Positions 1-12,965 of a DNA stretch of 64,000 nt are shown piece by piece. A model generated the notes under the pieces. That model searched no databases. It was not told the DNA's origin and saw only the letters and a list, made by a program, of their open reading frames with translations. The position numbers were made by a program, and so were the translations under genes. Source of the stretch: Triticum aestivum (Eukaryota > Streptophyta > Magnoliopsida > Poales > Poaceae); NCBI RefSeq assembly GCF_018294505.1, contig NC_057801.1:205104915-205168914 (forward strand). The letters are read 5' to 3'. The first letter of the stretch is position 1, and every line of letters begins with the position of its first letter.

Positions 1-3000
1 CCTCCATATACGAGAAACATATCCTTAGTCCTTTTCAGGTACTTCAGGATGTTCTTGACCGTTGTCCAGTGTTCCATGCCGGGATTACTTTGGTACCTTC
101 CTGCCAAACTTACGGCAAGGTTTACATCAGGTCTGGTACATGTCATGGCATACATGATAGACCCATAGACTGAGGCATAGGGGACGACACTCATCTTTTC
201 TCTATCTTCTGCCGTGGTCGGGCATTGAGCCGAGCTCAATTTCACACCTTGCAACACAGGCAAGAACCCCTTCTTGGACTGATTCATATTGAACTTCTTC
301 AATATCTTATCAAGGTATGTGCTTTGTGAAAGACCTATGAGGCGTCTTGATCTATCTCTATAGATCTTGATGCCTAATATGTAAGCAGCTTCTCCATGGT
401 CCTTCATTGAAAAACACTTATTCAAGTAGGCCTTAATGCTGTCCAAAAGTTCTATATCATTTCCCATCAAAAGTATGTCATCTACATATAATATGAGAAA
501 TGCTACAGAGCTCCCACTCATTTTCTTGTAAACGCAGGCTTCTCCATAAGTCTGCATAAATCCAAACGCTTTGATCATTTCATTAAAGCGAATGTTCCAA
601 CTACGAGATGCTTGCACCAGCCCATAGATGGAGCGCTGGAGCTTGCATACCTTGTTAGCATTCTTAGGATCGACAAAACCCTCCGGCTGCATCATATACA
701 GTTCTTCCTTAAGATGGCCGTTAAGGAATGCCGTTTTGACTTCCATTTGCCATATCTCATAATCATAGTATGCGGCAATTGCTAACATGAGTCGGACGGA
801 CTTCAGCTTCGCTACGGGAGAGAAAGTCTCATCGTAGTCAGCCCCTTGAACTTGTCGATAACCCTTAGCGGCAAGTTGAGCTTTATAGATGGTAACATTA
901 CCATTCGCGTCCGTCTTCTTCTTGAAGATCCATTTGTTTTCTATCGCTTGCCGATCATCGGGCAAGTCTGTCAAAGTCCATACTTTGTTTTCATACATGG
1001 ATCCTATCTCGGATTGCATGGCTTCAAGCCATTTGTTAGAATCTGGGCCCGCCATTGCTTCTTCATAGTTCGAAGGTTCACCGTTGTCTAACAACATGAC
1101 TTCTAGGACAGGGTTGCCATACCACTCTGGTGTGGAACGTGTCCTCGTGGACCTACGAAGTTCAGTAGCAACTTGATCCGAAGTACCTTGATCATCATCA
1201 TTAGTTTCCTCTCTAGTCGGTGCAGGCACCACAGGAACATCTTCCTGAGCTGCGCTACTTACCGGTTCAAGAGGTAGTACTTCATCAAGTTCCACTTTCC
1301 TCCCACTTACTTCTCTTGAGAGAAACTCTTTCTCCAGAAAGGACCCGTTCTTGGCAACAAAGATCTTGCCCTCGGATCTGAGGTAGAAGGTATACCCAAT
1401 TGTTTCCGTAGGGTATCCTATGAAGATGCATTTTTCCGACTTGGATTCGAGCTTTTCAGGTTGAAGTTTCTTGACATAAGCATTGCATCCCCAAACTTTT
1501 AGAAACGACGGCTTAGGTTTCTTCCCAAACCATAATTCATACGGTGTCGTCTCAACAGATTTAGACGGTGCCCTATTTAAAGTGAATGTAGCTGTCTCTA
1601 GAGCGTATCCCCAAAATGATAGCGGTAAATCGGTGAGTGACATCATAGATCGCACCATATACAATAGAGTGCGATTACGACGTTCGGACACACCGTTACG
1701 CTGAGGTGTTCCAGGTGGCGTGAGTTGTGAAACGATTCCACATTTCCTTAAGTGCATACCAAATTCGTGACTTAAGTATTCTCCCCCACGATCTGATCGT
1801 AAGAACTTTATCTTTCGGTCACGTTGATTCTCTACCTCATTCTGAAATTCCTTGAACTTTTCAAAGGTCTCAGACTTGTGTTTCATCAAGTAGACATACC
1901 CATATCTACTCAAGTCGTCAGTGAGAGTGAGAACATAATGATAGCCTCCGCGAGCCTCAATGCTCATTGGACCGCACACGTTAGTATGTATGATTTCCAG
2001 TAAGTTGGTTGCTTGCTCCATTGTTCCGGAGAACGGAGTCTTGGTCATTTTGCCCATGAGGCATGGTTCACATGTGTCAAACGATTCATAATCTAAAGAC
2101 TCTAAAAGTACATCAGCATGGAGCTTCTTCATGCGCTTGACACCAATGTGACCAAGGCGGCAGTGCCACAAGTATGTGGGACTATCATTATCAACCTTAC
2201 ATCTTTTGGTATTCACACTATGAATATGTGTAACATCACGTTCGAGATTCATTAAGAATAAACCATTGACCAACGGGGCATGACCATAAAACATATCTAT
2301 CATATAAATAGAACAACCATTATTCTCGGATTTAAATGAGTAGCCATCTCGTATTAAACGAGATCCAGATACAATGTTCATGCTCAAAGCTGGCACTAAA
2401 TAACAATTATTGAGGTTTAAAACTAATCCCGTAGGTAAATGTAGAGGTAGTGTGCCGACGGCGATCACATCGACCTTGGAACCATTCCCGACGCGCATCG
2501 TCACCTCGTCCTTTGCCAGTCTTCGCTTATTCCGTAGTTCCTGCTTTGAGTTACAAATATGAGCAACCACACCGATATCAAATACCCAGGAGCTACTACG
2601 AGTGCTGGTAAGGTACACATCAATAACATGTATATCACATATACCTTTGGTGTTGCCGGCCTTCTTGTCCGCTAAGTACTTGGGGCAGTTCCGCTTCCAG
2701 TGACCACTTCCCTTGCAATAAAAGCACTCAGTCTCAGGCTTGGGCCCATTCTTTGACTTCTTCCCGGCAACTGGCTTACCGGGCGCGGCAACACCCTTGC
2801 CGTCCTTCTTGAAGTTCTTCTTACCCTTGCCTTTCTTGAACTTAGTGGTTTTATTCACCATCAACACTTGATGTTCCTTTTTGATCTCTACCTCGGTTGA
2901 TTTCAGCATTGAATATACCTCAGGAATGGTCTTTTCCATCCCCTGCATATTGAAGTTCATCACAAAGCTCTTGTAGCTCGGTGGGAGCGACTAAAGGATT

Positions 3001-3485
3001 CTATCAATAACCGCGTCATCCGGGAGATTAACTCCCAGCTGAGTCAAGTGGTTGTGCAACCCAGACATTTTGAGTATGTGCTCACTGATAGAACTATTTT
3101 CCTCCATCTTACAACTGAAGAACTTGTCGGAGACTTCATATCTCTCGACCATGGCATGAGCTTGGAAAACCATTTTCAGCTCTTCGAACATCTCATATGC
3201 TCTGTGCTGCTCAAAACGCTTTTGGAGCCCCGGTTCTAAGTTGTAAAGCATGCCGCACTGAACGAGGGAGTAATCATCAGCACGAGACTGCCAAGCATTC
3301 ATAACGTCTTGGTTCTCTCGTATGGGTGCTTCACCTAGCGGTGCTTCTAGGACATAATCTTTCTTTGCAGCTATGAGGATGATCCTCAGGTTCCGGACCC
3401 AGTCCGTATAGTTGCTGCCATCATCTTTCAGCTTGGTTTTCTCTAGGAACGCATTGAAGTTGAGGGCAACATTAGCGTGGGCCAT
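1..3485 (-). pseudogene. Copia gag-pol polyprotein, 5' part, one premature stop
   Basis: The ATG at 3485 opens a gag domain (starts MAHANVALNFNAF) typical of plant copia. A single frame then continues to base 1: CCHC zinc knuckle (CFYC..GH....C, about 2685-2733), protease site near 2571-2579, integrase with an HH-CC finger (about 2040-2180) and catalytic core (SDRGGEY near 1785), and reverse transcriptase with YVDD at 477-488. Gag, protease and RT codons are all in the same phase, as expected for copia. Two lesions are visible: codon TAG at 2991-2993, where a glutamine codon is likely ancestral, and Asp-Ile-Gly in place of the usual Asp-Thr/Ser-Gly at the protease active site. Either would stop autonomous activity. 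RNase H is cut off by the window. Confidence 0.9.
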
Positions 3486-4776
3486 TTGATCTAAAAGACA
3501 TATTGTAAAGATTTTAGACTAAGTTCATGATAATTAAGTTCATCTAATCAAATTATTCAATGAACTCCCACTCAGACAGACATCCCTCTAGTCATCTAAG
3601 TGAAACATGATCCGAGTCAACTAGGTCGTGTCCGATCATCACGTGAGACGGACTAGTCATCATCGGTGAACATCTTCATGTTGATCGTATCTTCTATACG
3701 ACTCATGCTCGACCTTTCGGTCTTCCGTGTTCTGAGGCCTTGTCTATACATGCTAGGCTCGTCAAGTCAACCTAAGTGTATTGCGTGTGTAAATCTGGCT
3801 TACACCCGTTGTATTCGAATGTTAGGATCTATCACACCCGATCATCACGTGGTGCTTCGAAACAACGAACCTTCACAACGGTGCACAGTTAGGGGGGACA
3901 CTTTCTTGAAACTATTACGAGGGATCATCTTATTTAAGCTACCGTCGTTCTAAGCAAATAAGATGTAAAACATGATAAACATCACATGCAATCAAATAGT
4001 GACATGATATGGCCAATTTCATATTGCTCCTTTGATCTCCATCTTCGGGGCGCCATGATCATCTTTGTCAACGGCATGACACCATGATCTCCATCATCAT
4101 GATCTCCATCATCATGTCTTCATGAAGTTGTCACGCCAACGATTACTTCTACTTCTATGGCTAACGCGTTTAGCAATAAAGTAAAGTAATTTACATGGCG
4201 TTATTCAATGACACGCAGGTCAGACAAAAAAATACAGACAACTCCTATGGTTCCTGCCGGTTGTCATACTCATCGACATGCAAGTCGTGATTCCTATTAC
4301 AAGAACATGATCAATCTCATACATCACATATATCATTCATCACATCCTTTTGGCCATATCACATCACACGGCACATGCTGCAAAAACAAGTTAGACGTCC
4401 TCTAATTGTTGTTGCAAGTTTTTACATGGCTTCTATAGGTTTCTAGCAAGAACATTTCTTACCTACGTAAAACCACAACATGATATGCCAATTTCTATTT
4501 ACCCTTCATAAGGACCCTTTTCATCGAATCGGCTCCAACTAAAGTGGGAGAGACAGACACCCGCCAGCCACCTTATGCAACTAGTGCATGTTAGTCGGTG
4601 GAACCTGTCTCACGTAAGCGTACGTGTAAGGTCGGTCCGGGCCGCTTTATCCCACGATGCCGCCGAAGCAAGATAAGACTAGTAGTGGCAAGAAAATTGA
4701 CAACATCTACGCCCACAAAAAGTTTGTGTTCTACTCGTGCATAGTAACTACGCATAGACCTAGCTCATGATGCCAC
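3486..4776 (-). other. Copia 5' leader between LTR and gag
   Basis: Untranslated leader of the minus-strand copia element, about 1.29 kb. It carries the primer-binding site at its right edge and no convincing reading frame. A long leader of this kind is usual for BARE-1-like elements. Confidence 0.75.
4763..4775 (-). other. Copia primer-binding site, degenerate
   Basis: On the minus strand the bases next to the LTR read TGGCATCATGAGC. This resembles the plant initiator-tRNA-Met complement TGGTATCAGAGC with one substitution and one extra base. Its position directly after the LTR end CCCTAACA supports the call. Confidence 0.65.
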
Positions 4777-6485
4777 TGTTAGGGAACGTTGCAGAAAATA
4801 AAAAATTTCTACGCTTCACCAAGATCAATCTATGGAGTCATCTAGCAACGAGAGAGAGGAGTGCATCTACATACCCTTGTATATCGCGTGCGGAAGCGTT
4901 CAAGAGAACGGGGTTGAGGGAGACGTACACGTCGTGATCCAAATCACTGGAGATCCTAGCGCCGAATGGACGGCACCTCCGCGTTCAACACACGTACGGT
5001 TGGTAAGACGTCTCCTCCTTCTTGATCCAGCAAGGGGGAAGGAGAGGTTGATGGAGATCCAGCAGCACGACAGCGTGGTGGTGGATGCAGTAGCGATCTC
5101 AGCGGGGCTTCGCCAAGCACTACGAGAGGGAGAGGTGTCACGGGAGGGAGAGGGAGGCGACAGGGGCTAGGGTGCGGCTGCCCTCCCTCCCCCACTATAT
5201 ATAGGGCCCCTAGGGGGGCGCCAGCCCTAGGAGATCCAATCTCCAAGGGGGGGCGGCGGCCAAGGGGGTGGCTTGCCCCCCAAGGCAAGTGAGGCGCCCC
5301 CACCCCTAGGGTTTCCAACCCTAGGCGCAGGGGGGCCAAGGGGGGGCGCACCAGCCCACCAGGGGCTGGTTCCCCTCCCACTTCAGCCCATGGGGCCCTC
5401 CGGGATAGGTGTCCCCACTCGGTGGACCCCCGGGACCCTTTCGGTGCTCCCGGTACAATACCGGTGACCCCCGAAACTTTCCCGATGGCCGAAACTGAAC
5501 TTGCTATATATAAATCTTCACCTCCGGACCATTCCGAAACTCCTCGTGATGTCCGGGATCTCATCCGGGACTCCGAACAACTTTCAGGTTACTGCATACT
5601 AATATCTCAACAACCCTAGCGTCACCGAACCTTAAGTGTGTAGACCCTACGGGTTCGGGAGACATGCAGACATGACCGAGACGCCTCTCCGGTCAATAAC
5701 CAACAGCGGGATCTGGATACCCATGTTGTCTCCGACATGCTCCTCGATGATCTCATCGGATGAACCACGATGTCGAGGATTCAATCAATCCCGTATACAA
5801 TTCCCTTTGTCAATCGGTACGTTACTTGCCCGAGATTCGATCGTCGGTATCCCAATACCTCGTTTAATCTCGTTATCGGCAAGTCACTTTACTCGTACCG
5901 TAATGCATGATCCCGTGACCAGACACTTGGTCACATTGAGCTCATTATGATGATGCATTACCGAGTGGGCCCAGAGATACCTCTCCATCATACGGAGTGA
6001 CAAATCCCAGTCTCGATTCGTGCCAACCCAACAGACACTTTCGGAGATACCCGTAGTGTACCTTTATAGTCACCCAGTTACGTTGTGACGTTTGGCACAC
6101 CCAAAGCACTCCTACGGTATTCGGGAGTTGCACAATCTCATGGTCTAAGGAAATGATACTTGACATTTGGAAAAGCTCTAGCGAAACGAACTACACGATC
6201 TTGTGCTATGCTTAGGATTGGGTCTTGTCCATCACATCATTCTCCTAATGATGTGATCCCGTGATCAATGACGTCCAATGTCCATAGTCAGGAAACCATG
6301 ACTATCTGTTGATCAAGGAGCTAGTCAACTAGAGGCTCACTAGGGACGTGTTGTGGTCTATATATTCACACATGTATTATGATTTCTGGATGACACAATT
6401 ATAGCATGAACAATAGACAATTATCATGAACAAGGAAATATAATAATAACCATTTTATGATTGCCTCTAGGGCATATTTCCAACA
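4777..6485 (-). repeat. 5' LTR of the copia element (1,709 bp)
   Basis: Bounded by TGTT..AACA inverted ends. On the minus strand a TATA box (TATATATAG, 5195-5203 region) lies about two thirds of the way in, followed by a GC-rich transcribed part. The partner 3' LTR is outside the window, so insertion age cannot be estimated. Confidence 0.92.
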
Positions 6486-7700
6486 CCGCCTTCGCCCGCT
6501 TCAACGCATTACCGCACTATGCCTACCTTACACTCAAGATGCCCGGTCCGCGTGGCGTCATCACCGTTCATGGAAACACAGAGCGCTCTTCATGCACAGA
6601 GGAACACGCGACGGCCCCAGCGGCCGGACTATAAGCGGCCTCCAATATCAGAAATTATGACTGGTCGTTAAGACCACGGACACGGTTAGACGAGTCCGGC
6701 AGCCCGGATAAAACTGAACCAGGGCACCGTATATGTAATCCCATAGAGGACACGAGGGGCTATAAATATTTAATATAGCCCCACACTTGGCTCAACCTTA
6801 TGGGCAGGCCAACGTCTTACACTTTTACTATCCATCGCATACTTACGTTGTACTCTCCTACACGAGTTTTCTTTTTTACAGACAACATTCGCGCGATACC
6901 CTTCCAGGATACGGCACAACGGCGACAAAGGCACAGACGTGCAGAAGGGCCCCGCTCAAAAGGTTTCTCTTTAGATTAAGCCCCTGTGTAAACCTTTTCT
7001 ATTGCCTCTTGCTGTTTAAACATCCCATGGGTTCCATACCCATAGAGGATACTACCGTTATTGGCATTTCGCCACGACAGACTAATGCACGTACCTAGAA
7101 ATACAGGGTTTATAATGAATGGGCATTCTTCAGCCCATTTTCTGTTATAAAGTCTGAATACCTTCGGGAGTGTTCGTCGTCATGAGTTTGGCCTTATATG
7201 CATTAGCTCCGAATCATGTCTTTGGTCAAATGTTGGGTTTGCCCGGCTCCTGGGTTTGCCGCCTTATGTTCCGTTCTTATCGGCTAAGGCGGCTAAAGGA
7301 GAACTACTGCGATTGTGCCCTGGTTATTCCGGATGAGCACCTCGGTAGAGAAAGCCGAAAACTGACTGTCATGATACAGCGAGAGACTGTTCAACCACTC
7401 GCAGACTTATCGGAATCTTTCAGATCCCTCCGCATTAACGAAGGACCGTTTCCCGGTCATGTATACACGCGCCCGTATTCGGATGCACGCGAAGGTACAA
7501 GGGGCTACATAGTAGCCCCACCGTTAGACTCCCATGGCTAAGCGAAAGTGTTACAGCTATATAGTACGGTTGCCTAGTTCGACGTGCGATCACCTCCTTA
7601 ATGGACCAAGATGTTGGATCAAGAGTGATTACGCATATTTTTCACGAACACCCCCGAATTGTATGCGTGGGGGCTGAAGCCAACGACTGCTAGCTTTCAG
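6486..7700 (+). mobile_element. Gypsy element remnant, left part (pol fragment plus post-pol region)
   Basis: The stretch begins with a pol fragment and then goes, without any RT or integrase sequence, into non-coding DNA ending just before a TA microsatellite. I infer that it is the left part of the gypsy element whose 3' end is at 28743-32811: both sides flank the same large insertion, and both have the proximal and distal character of one internal domain. The join itself is hidden by the insertion and a gap of N. Its 5' LTR and gag lie left of the copia insertion, outside the window. Confidence 0.6.
6488..6634 (+). pseudogene. Gypsy pol fragment, protease-RT linker
   Basis: The 48 codons read AFARFNALPHYAYLTLKMPG and onward, ending at TAA (6632-6634). 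A conserved block of the form F.A.PHYAYL.LKMPGP.GVITV lies between protease and RT in many plant gypsy polyproteins. The frame is cut on the left by the copia LTR. On the right, the region where RT motifs would follow holds none. Confidence 0.7.

Positions 7701-7701
<1 letters not shown>

Positions 7702-7736
<35 letters not shown>
7702..7736. repeat. (TA)n microsatellite
   Basis: About 17 TA dinucleotides immediately left of the inverted-end block. It is either the insertion target or a site expanded after insertion. Confidence 0.95.
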
Positions 7737-7738
<2 letters not shown>

Positions 7739-7739
<1 letters not shown>

Positions 7740-7769
7740 ACACTATTCTGATCCTATTCTGATCACAAC
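7739..7769 (+). repeat. Left terminal inverted repeat of the unclassified element
   Basis: Holds two copies of ATTCTGATC and ends GATCACAAC. It pairs with 27762-27806 in inverted orientation. Confidence 0.75.
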
Positions 7770-9300
7770 GTCGCTATATAGTGCACGACGGGTGTTCCTG
7801 ACATCTGGAACGGAGGAAAACAGAGCTACATGCTGGCCCGTTGTGCACAACGCGAATGCCCCACTACCACACCCACGACCTTCGCCTCTCCCTCGACGAC
7901 GCCTCACCATCCCTCGATCCCCATTAACCAAACCACCGCGCCGCCCCTCCCCGCCGGCATCTCGTAGCCCCTCCTCACCGGCCTCGTGCCACCGCCCACC
8001 GGCTAACCCCCGCTGCCGCCCATCGTCCTTGCGCGCCGCGCCGCCGTCCCAAACCTCCACCGCCCACAGGCCTCTCGCGCCACCGCGGGACGTGGATCCG
8101 GGGCGCCCATGCCTGGATTTGGATCGCGCCCACTGCCGCCATGGTCCCCGACTGAAGACGAGCAAGCCCGTGGCCCCCTCACTCACGTAGCCTCCTGCCG
8201 ATAGGGATCCACCGTCGCGGCACTCATACCGTTCGGCACCACTTCCGGGCGTTCAACGAGGGAGCTCCTGGATGTTCAGCACTTCAGCGCCCAAAATCCC
8301 ATCCATCCAGGGATCTCTGACACAACTACTCCACCCCTATCCGCCCCTGCATCACCTCCTCCGCCAGTGTTGAAGCCGTCATTGGCCCTATGGAACAAAC
8401 GCCAGCGCCGCCCCCAAGAACCCGAGCCGCCGCCCGCCACCAAGATCCTGCGCCGCCGCTAGTGGCTCCTCCCGAACCCAACGCCCTGCACCCCCATCTC
8501 CTCCACGTCATGGTCGTCGTACGCACACGAGGATGGTGCTGGCTTCCATGCTTCGGACCTGGAGAGGAGGTGGCTGGCTCACACCTAGGACGGTTTCGCA
8601 TCAGTCCAACTACACTGCTAGTTCCCGTCCAGGTTCTGCCTTTTCTGTGCATCCCCTCCTGTGATTGCTGCATCTAGGTGAGCGGCTAGTCCCCTGTTTC
8701 TTTGGAGAATTTTTTTGCACAAGTTTCATGAAAGTTGTGCTGATTTGATGCCCTCAACATGTTTGTGGTTATGTCTCTGACCTCCAACCACACCGCCGGT
8801 GCGTCCTCCCTGTCCTTGCTTCAACTGCAGCAGCGGCATCCCTCCCATTGCGTCCATCGCAGCACTGGCTCTCCATCCCCCATGTCGCCGGCACACTCGG
8901 CCCCTGCCACCAGGACTGGCCTCTCCCGATGCTGCATCTTCCCTTGGCCTCCTCCTTCATGGGCGACGCCTCGCCCCTCCCAAACTACGCTGGGGCACCT
9001 CACACCTCCACAAACCGCCACCCTGTCTACTGCCTTTGTTAGAGGCTAGCCACAACGGAGGTCCATGCTCCAGCGATTGGAGCGGAGGTGCTGCTTCAGC
9101 TGACGACCATCCCTGTCGCTGCTCATAGGTGATCCCGACCTTCTCTGGTTGACTGGACAGGACTTCTGCGCTCGTCCCATGGCTCCAGGTTGCTTCCCAT
9201 TGCTGGTGTAAAAGTTCTGCACTTAATAAACAAATAGGGTGTGTTTTTTGATGGAATGGGATTGCAACAAAGTGGGCAGCAAATTTCATGTTTTCTTTGA
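7770..9300. other. GC-rich left part of the unclassified element
   Basis: Proline/arginine-rich open frames occur on both strands here, for example 7792-8190 plus, but they are the by-product of C-rich sequence. No domain is recognisable. A GTGAGC donor-like site follows at 8678. It may be a captured gene fragment or the element's own first exon; neither can be shown by eye. Confidence 0.4.
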
Positions 9301-9810
9301 GTAAATTGCAGCCTTAATCAGCCATTGTGAGTAGTAATTGGCAGCTTCACATGAAGTGGTGCACCTCTGTTCCTGACTTCCTGGTGATGTGCTTAAAGAT
9401 GACGCACCTCAATTTCAATGGAAAAACGATGTGCGTGTGTACGTGAGAAAAAAGTCTGTCCAGGTAAGTTCATATATTATGTCCAGGAAGGTTCATGTAT
9501 TACTAAGTGTGTACACATAATTTCTCACTCCACATATGTGTGTATGACTGTATGTCTATTTGTGTGTGTGTGTTCCTCCAGATCTACTTTAGCATTGACC
9601 AAATGAACAAGATTTCACCAGAAAGGGAAGCAACATTCACCAGCAAGCGACGCTACCTAGATCCCTCTCTTTTTGTGTCATTCACCTGTTTGTTGAAATG
9701 CCAACAAAAAGGCTGGGCATTTTTCTTCATGTATTTCTCAAAAATGGATGATAATGGTTGCGGTACTGTGCAAGTATTTTTGTTTTTTCAATTTGTTTAT
9801 TTGAAGTTCA

Positions 9811-12800
9811 AAGTGAATTGTTGAAGAAGGTTGACTCTATATGGACATCAAGTTGTTTTTTTATGCTTCTATTTTAAAAATAAAAAAATACTTAATTAAA
9901 AATAAAAATGTAAAGTTCAACTAAAAATAACACAGAAGTTCAAAGTATATTAAGCCCTAGGATTTATAAGCTCAAAAAAACAAAAAACAACATCTTTTTG
10001 GCGTTTTTAAAAAACTCAAAGTCTTCTTGTTACTAAATAATAAAACTAAGAAGTTCAAATTAAAATAATGGAGCAGCTCGATGTATATACAAAACCTCAT
10101 ATTCTTCTCCTTTCTAGATTTTTTTCAGAAAATTTGTTTGATGCTTTCTTAGAAAAGTCAATTTTTTTCTTTTATAAAAATGGAACTACAAAGTTCAAAT
10201 TAAAATAACAGAGAAGCACAGATTTTATAAAATAGCAGCACGTGAAAAATAGAGTGAAGATCAAAATAGAGCTGCTCTAGAAGTTCAACCTCTTCACGCA
10301 GTGCATCTTTGGATACTCGGTTTTTGTGATGAAGACATAACGCATGATCTCAGAAGTTCGGATTGATAATTGCAAGAAGTTCACGTACTACATGGTGTGC
10401 ATTTTGTATTAAAAAAAGAACGAAAATGAAAATGCTAAAAAAATTGTTGCTAGAAGTTCAAGTGCTCTACCCGAGAAAGTTCAAAATTTCTTGTGAGAGA
10501 GGTTGAACAAAAATACGTGACAGAAGTTTAAGGTGAAAGCAGCAGGAAGTTCAACTACTTCGTTTCAGAAGAGAATAAAAGAATACAAAACTAAAACCTA
10601 AAAGGTTTGTTGCAAGAAGTTCACGTGCTCCACCCTGCACGTGTCAAAAATTATATTTACGAGACGCCCGTCGTTCATTTACATGTTGTTTTAAAAATCA
10701 AACAATGATGTTGTTTTGCCATTTTAAAAACTGCTCTCAAACGACAACGAATTTGTAACACATGTGTACATGAAAAACTTGCTGCAATTCTTAAGCTTTC
10801 CACAGGGTATATTATGTTCCTCATTTCGATGAACGGTTTAAAATTTTCATGTATACCATTTAAAACACGTTTTGATGTATTCAAAAAATTATTACCTGTT
10901 GTAAGAAGTTCATAGTGAGAACAACGGGAAGTTCAAGTACTGCAAGGAATGCATTTCAGGTGAGAATAAAAGTATAGAAAAATAAAAGTTTAAAAAGTTT
11001 GTTGAAAGAAGGTCAAAACAGACATGCCCCAGAAGTTCAACTACTTCACGCAGTGCAAAAAAAGCACATCAAAAAACAACACGTCAAAAATTAGAGTGAA
11101 GTTCAAACAGACATGCCCGAGAAGTTCAACTACTTCACGCAATGCATTTCCATTCACAATGAAGGCAGAAATCATGATCTCGTCGTTTTCTAATTTACTT
11201 CAAAATGGCAGGAATATCATTTGTGTAAGTTCAAGTCCTCGGTCGGAGAAAGTTAAAAAAATACTGTGAGAGAGGTTTGTACAAAAAGAATATCATTTGT
11301 GTAACACTGACAAAAATGGATGGGAAAGTTACAAACAAAAATATGTCATAACAGTCCAACGTGAAAACAGTAGGAAGTTCAACTACTACACTGAATGAAT
11401 TTCACAAGAAAAACTTTTAAAACTGTCGCGAGTATGAAAAAATGATCAACACGGAAAGCTGCGTGTTTATAGCAGCTTTCCATCGGTATATTAGTTGCTT
11501 AATTCTGGTGAGTGAATGAAGAGCTACGAGCAAAAAAAGCATGTGAAAAACAGAGTGAAGTTCATGTAGAACTACCACAGAAGTTCAAGTACTTCACGCG
11601 ATGCATTTTCGACGAATCTGTTTCGCGATAAAGGCAGAATGAGTGATCTCGACGTTTCTGAAATTACTTGAAAATGGCTGGGATTCACAGAAAACCATCA
11701 ACATGAAAAAGTTCCGCATTTTTCGTAGCTTTTCAACAATATATTATTTGCCCCGTTCCGATGAAGTTTGTAGAAATTACGGTGAAAATATGATTTTAGC
11801 CATTTTCAAAGTCAACGTAAAACTGTAATGAATTTGGAGAAACAATATATACCAAAAAGTTTCGCATTTGTTCACGCTTTGCAACGCCATATCATGTGCT
11901 ACATTCGGACGTATGATTAAAAGAATAGATCGAAAATACAAACTTGGTAGAACTTGTACCGTTTTCTAAATTACTCTTAAACAATTCAAAATTAGAAAAA
12001 AACTTTCAACATGAGAAAAAAGCGCATTTTCATAAGCTTTCCAACGCCATATCATTTGTCTCAGTTGGATTAGGCGTTTAGAAATGGGATCGAAAATACG
12101 AACTCGGTTGTTCGGTTTGTGAAATTTTACGATTTTTCACATTACTCTTTAACCATCAGGAATTAGAAAAAACTTTCAGCATGTGGAAGGAGTGGTTTTA
12201 CAGCAGCTTTCCAATGCCATGTTATTTGCCTCATTCCGATAAACGGCTTAGAAATGCGATCGAAAATATGATTCACGTTTTTTGTATGAAGAAAAAAACG
12301 GTTTTCAAAACTGCTCTTAAACCACTTACATTTTGCCAAAATTTTAAGTTGCGTCATGATACTAGTGTCCATAGCTTTGCAACGGTATATCGCAAGCCCC
12401 ATTCGGGAAATGTTGACAGAAGTTCAACCTAACACTAGGGGAAGTTCAGGTCGAACAACTTAGGCAGTAAAATGCAAAAAATGCAATTTCATCACGACCC
12501 GAGAGCAAAATCCGCCAGCGAGCGAGATTTCTATTTAAAATTAGTATTTAGTGGCTAAAAACGTTTCTAGATTACACTAACATCATATAGAACACTACTA
12601 ACCAGAATAATTCGTGGGGGAAGCCACGGTTGCAAAGATAGCCCGAAGGTCGGGTCCGTACAGAGGGAAGTTTAGGCGCGCGTACAAACAAAAATACGTC
12701 ACAGAAGTTCAACGTGAAAACAGCATGAAGTTCAACTACTACGCTGAATAAATTTCATATGAAAAACTTTTAAAATCGTTGCGAGTATGAAAAAAATGAT

Positions 12801-12965
12801 CAACACGAGAAAGTTGCATGTTTACAGCAGCTTTTCATCGGTATACCACTTGCTCAATTCCGTTGAGTGGATGAAGAGCTAGGAGCAGTGGATAGAGATA
12901 TACGAGCAAAAAAAAGCACGTGAAAAACAAAGTGAAGTTCAAGTACATGTGCCGAGAAGTTCAGG
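9811..12965 (+). repeat. Dispersed GAAGTTCAA motif field
   Basis: The 9-base core (G)AAGTTCAA or one-base variants recurs about 28 times on the plus strand between 9811 and 12965, and twice more at 27711-27756 beyond the nested element. Examples start at 10282, 10452, 10545, 11032, 11122, 11366, 11580, 12420, 12706, 12726. All are in the same orientation and spacing is irregular (about 20 to 250 bp). Confidence 0.8.
11334..12450 (+). repeat. 1.1-kb duplication, copy A, with 150-170-bp tandem units
   Basis: Copy A starts ACAAACAAAAATATGTCA and ends shortly after GAAGTTCAACCTA. Inside it, a unit anchored on AGCTTTCCAACGCCATATCA, TTTGCCTCATTCCGATAAAC and GATCGAAAATACGA recurs with anchors near 11727, 11875, 12035, 12205 and 12373. 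The spacing is therefore 148-170 bp and the units are diverged. A further, earlier anchor is at 11474. Confidence 0.75.

Larger units (their letters stand above)
1..6485 (-). mobile_element. Ty1/copia LTR retrotransposon, Angela/WIS/BARE-1-like, 5' part only
   Basis: Read on the minus strand, the element runs from its 5' LTR (right, ending at 6485) through a primer-binding site and leader to gag and pol, and leaves the window at base 1 near the RT/RNase H boundary. The LTR begins TGTTGGAAATATGCCCTAGA and ends CGTTCCCTAACA, the ends I associate with the Angela/WIS/BARE-1 group of Triticeae. It interrupts a gypsy pol gene: the bases just right of 6485 resume an unrelated pol reading frame. A 5-bp target duplication would be CCGCC (6486-6490) but its partner lies outside the window. 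The exact subfamily cannot be fixed by eye. Confidence 0.93.

Noticed and set aside
4956..5564. A 202-codon minus-strand frame inside the copia LTR
   Set aside because: GC-rich LTR leader sequence; no domain, and overlapping frames occur on the other strand.
7743..9128. Proline-, arginine- and serine-rich frames on both strands
   Set aside because: Overlapping frames in C-rich DNA with no recognisable motif; kept only as a described region.
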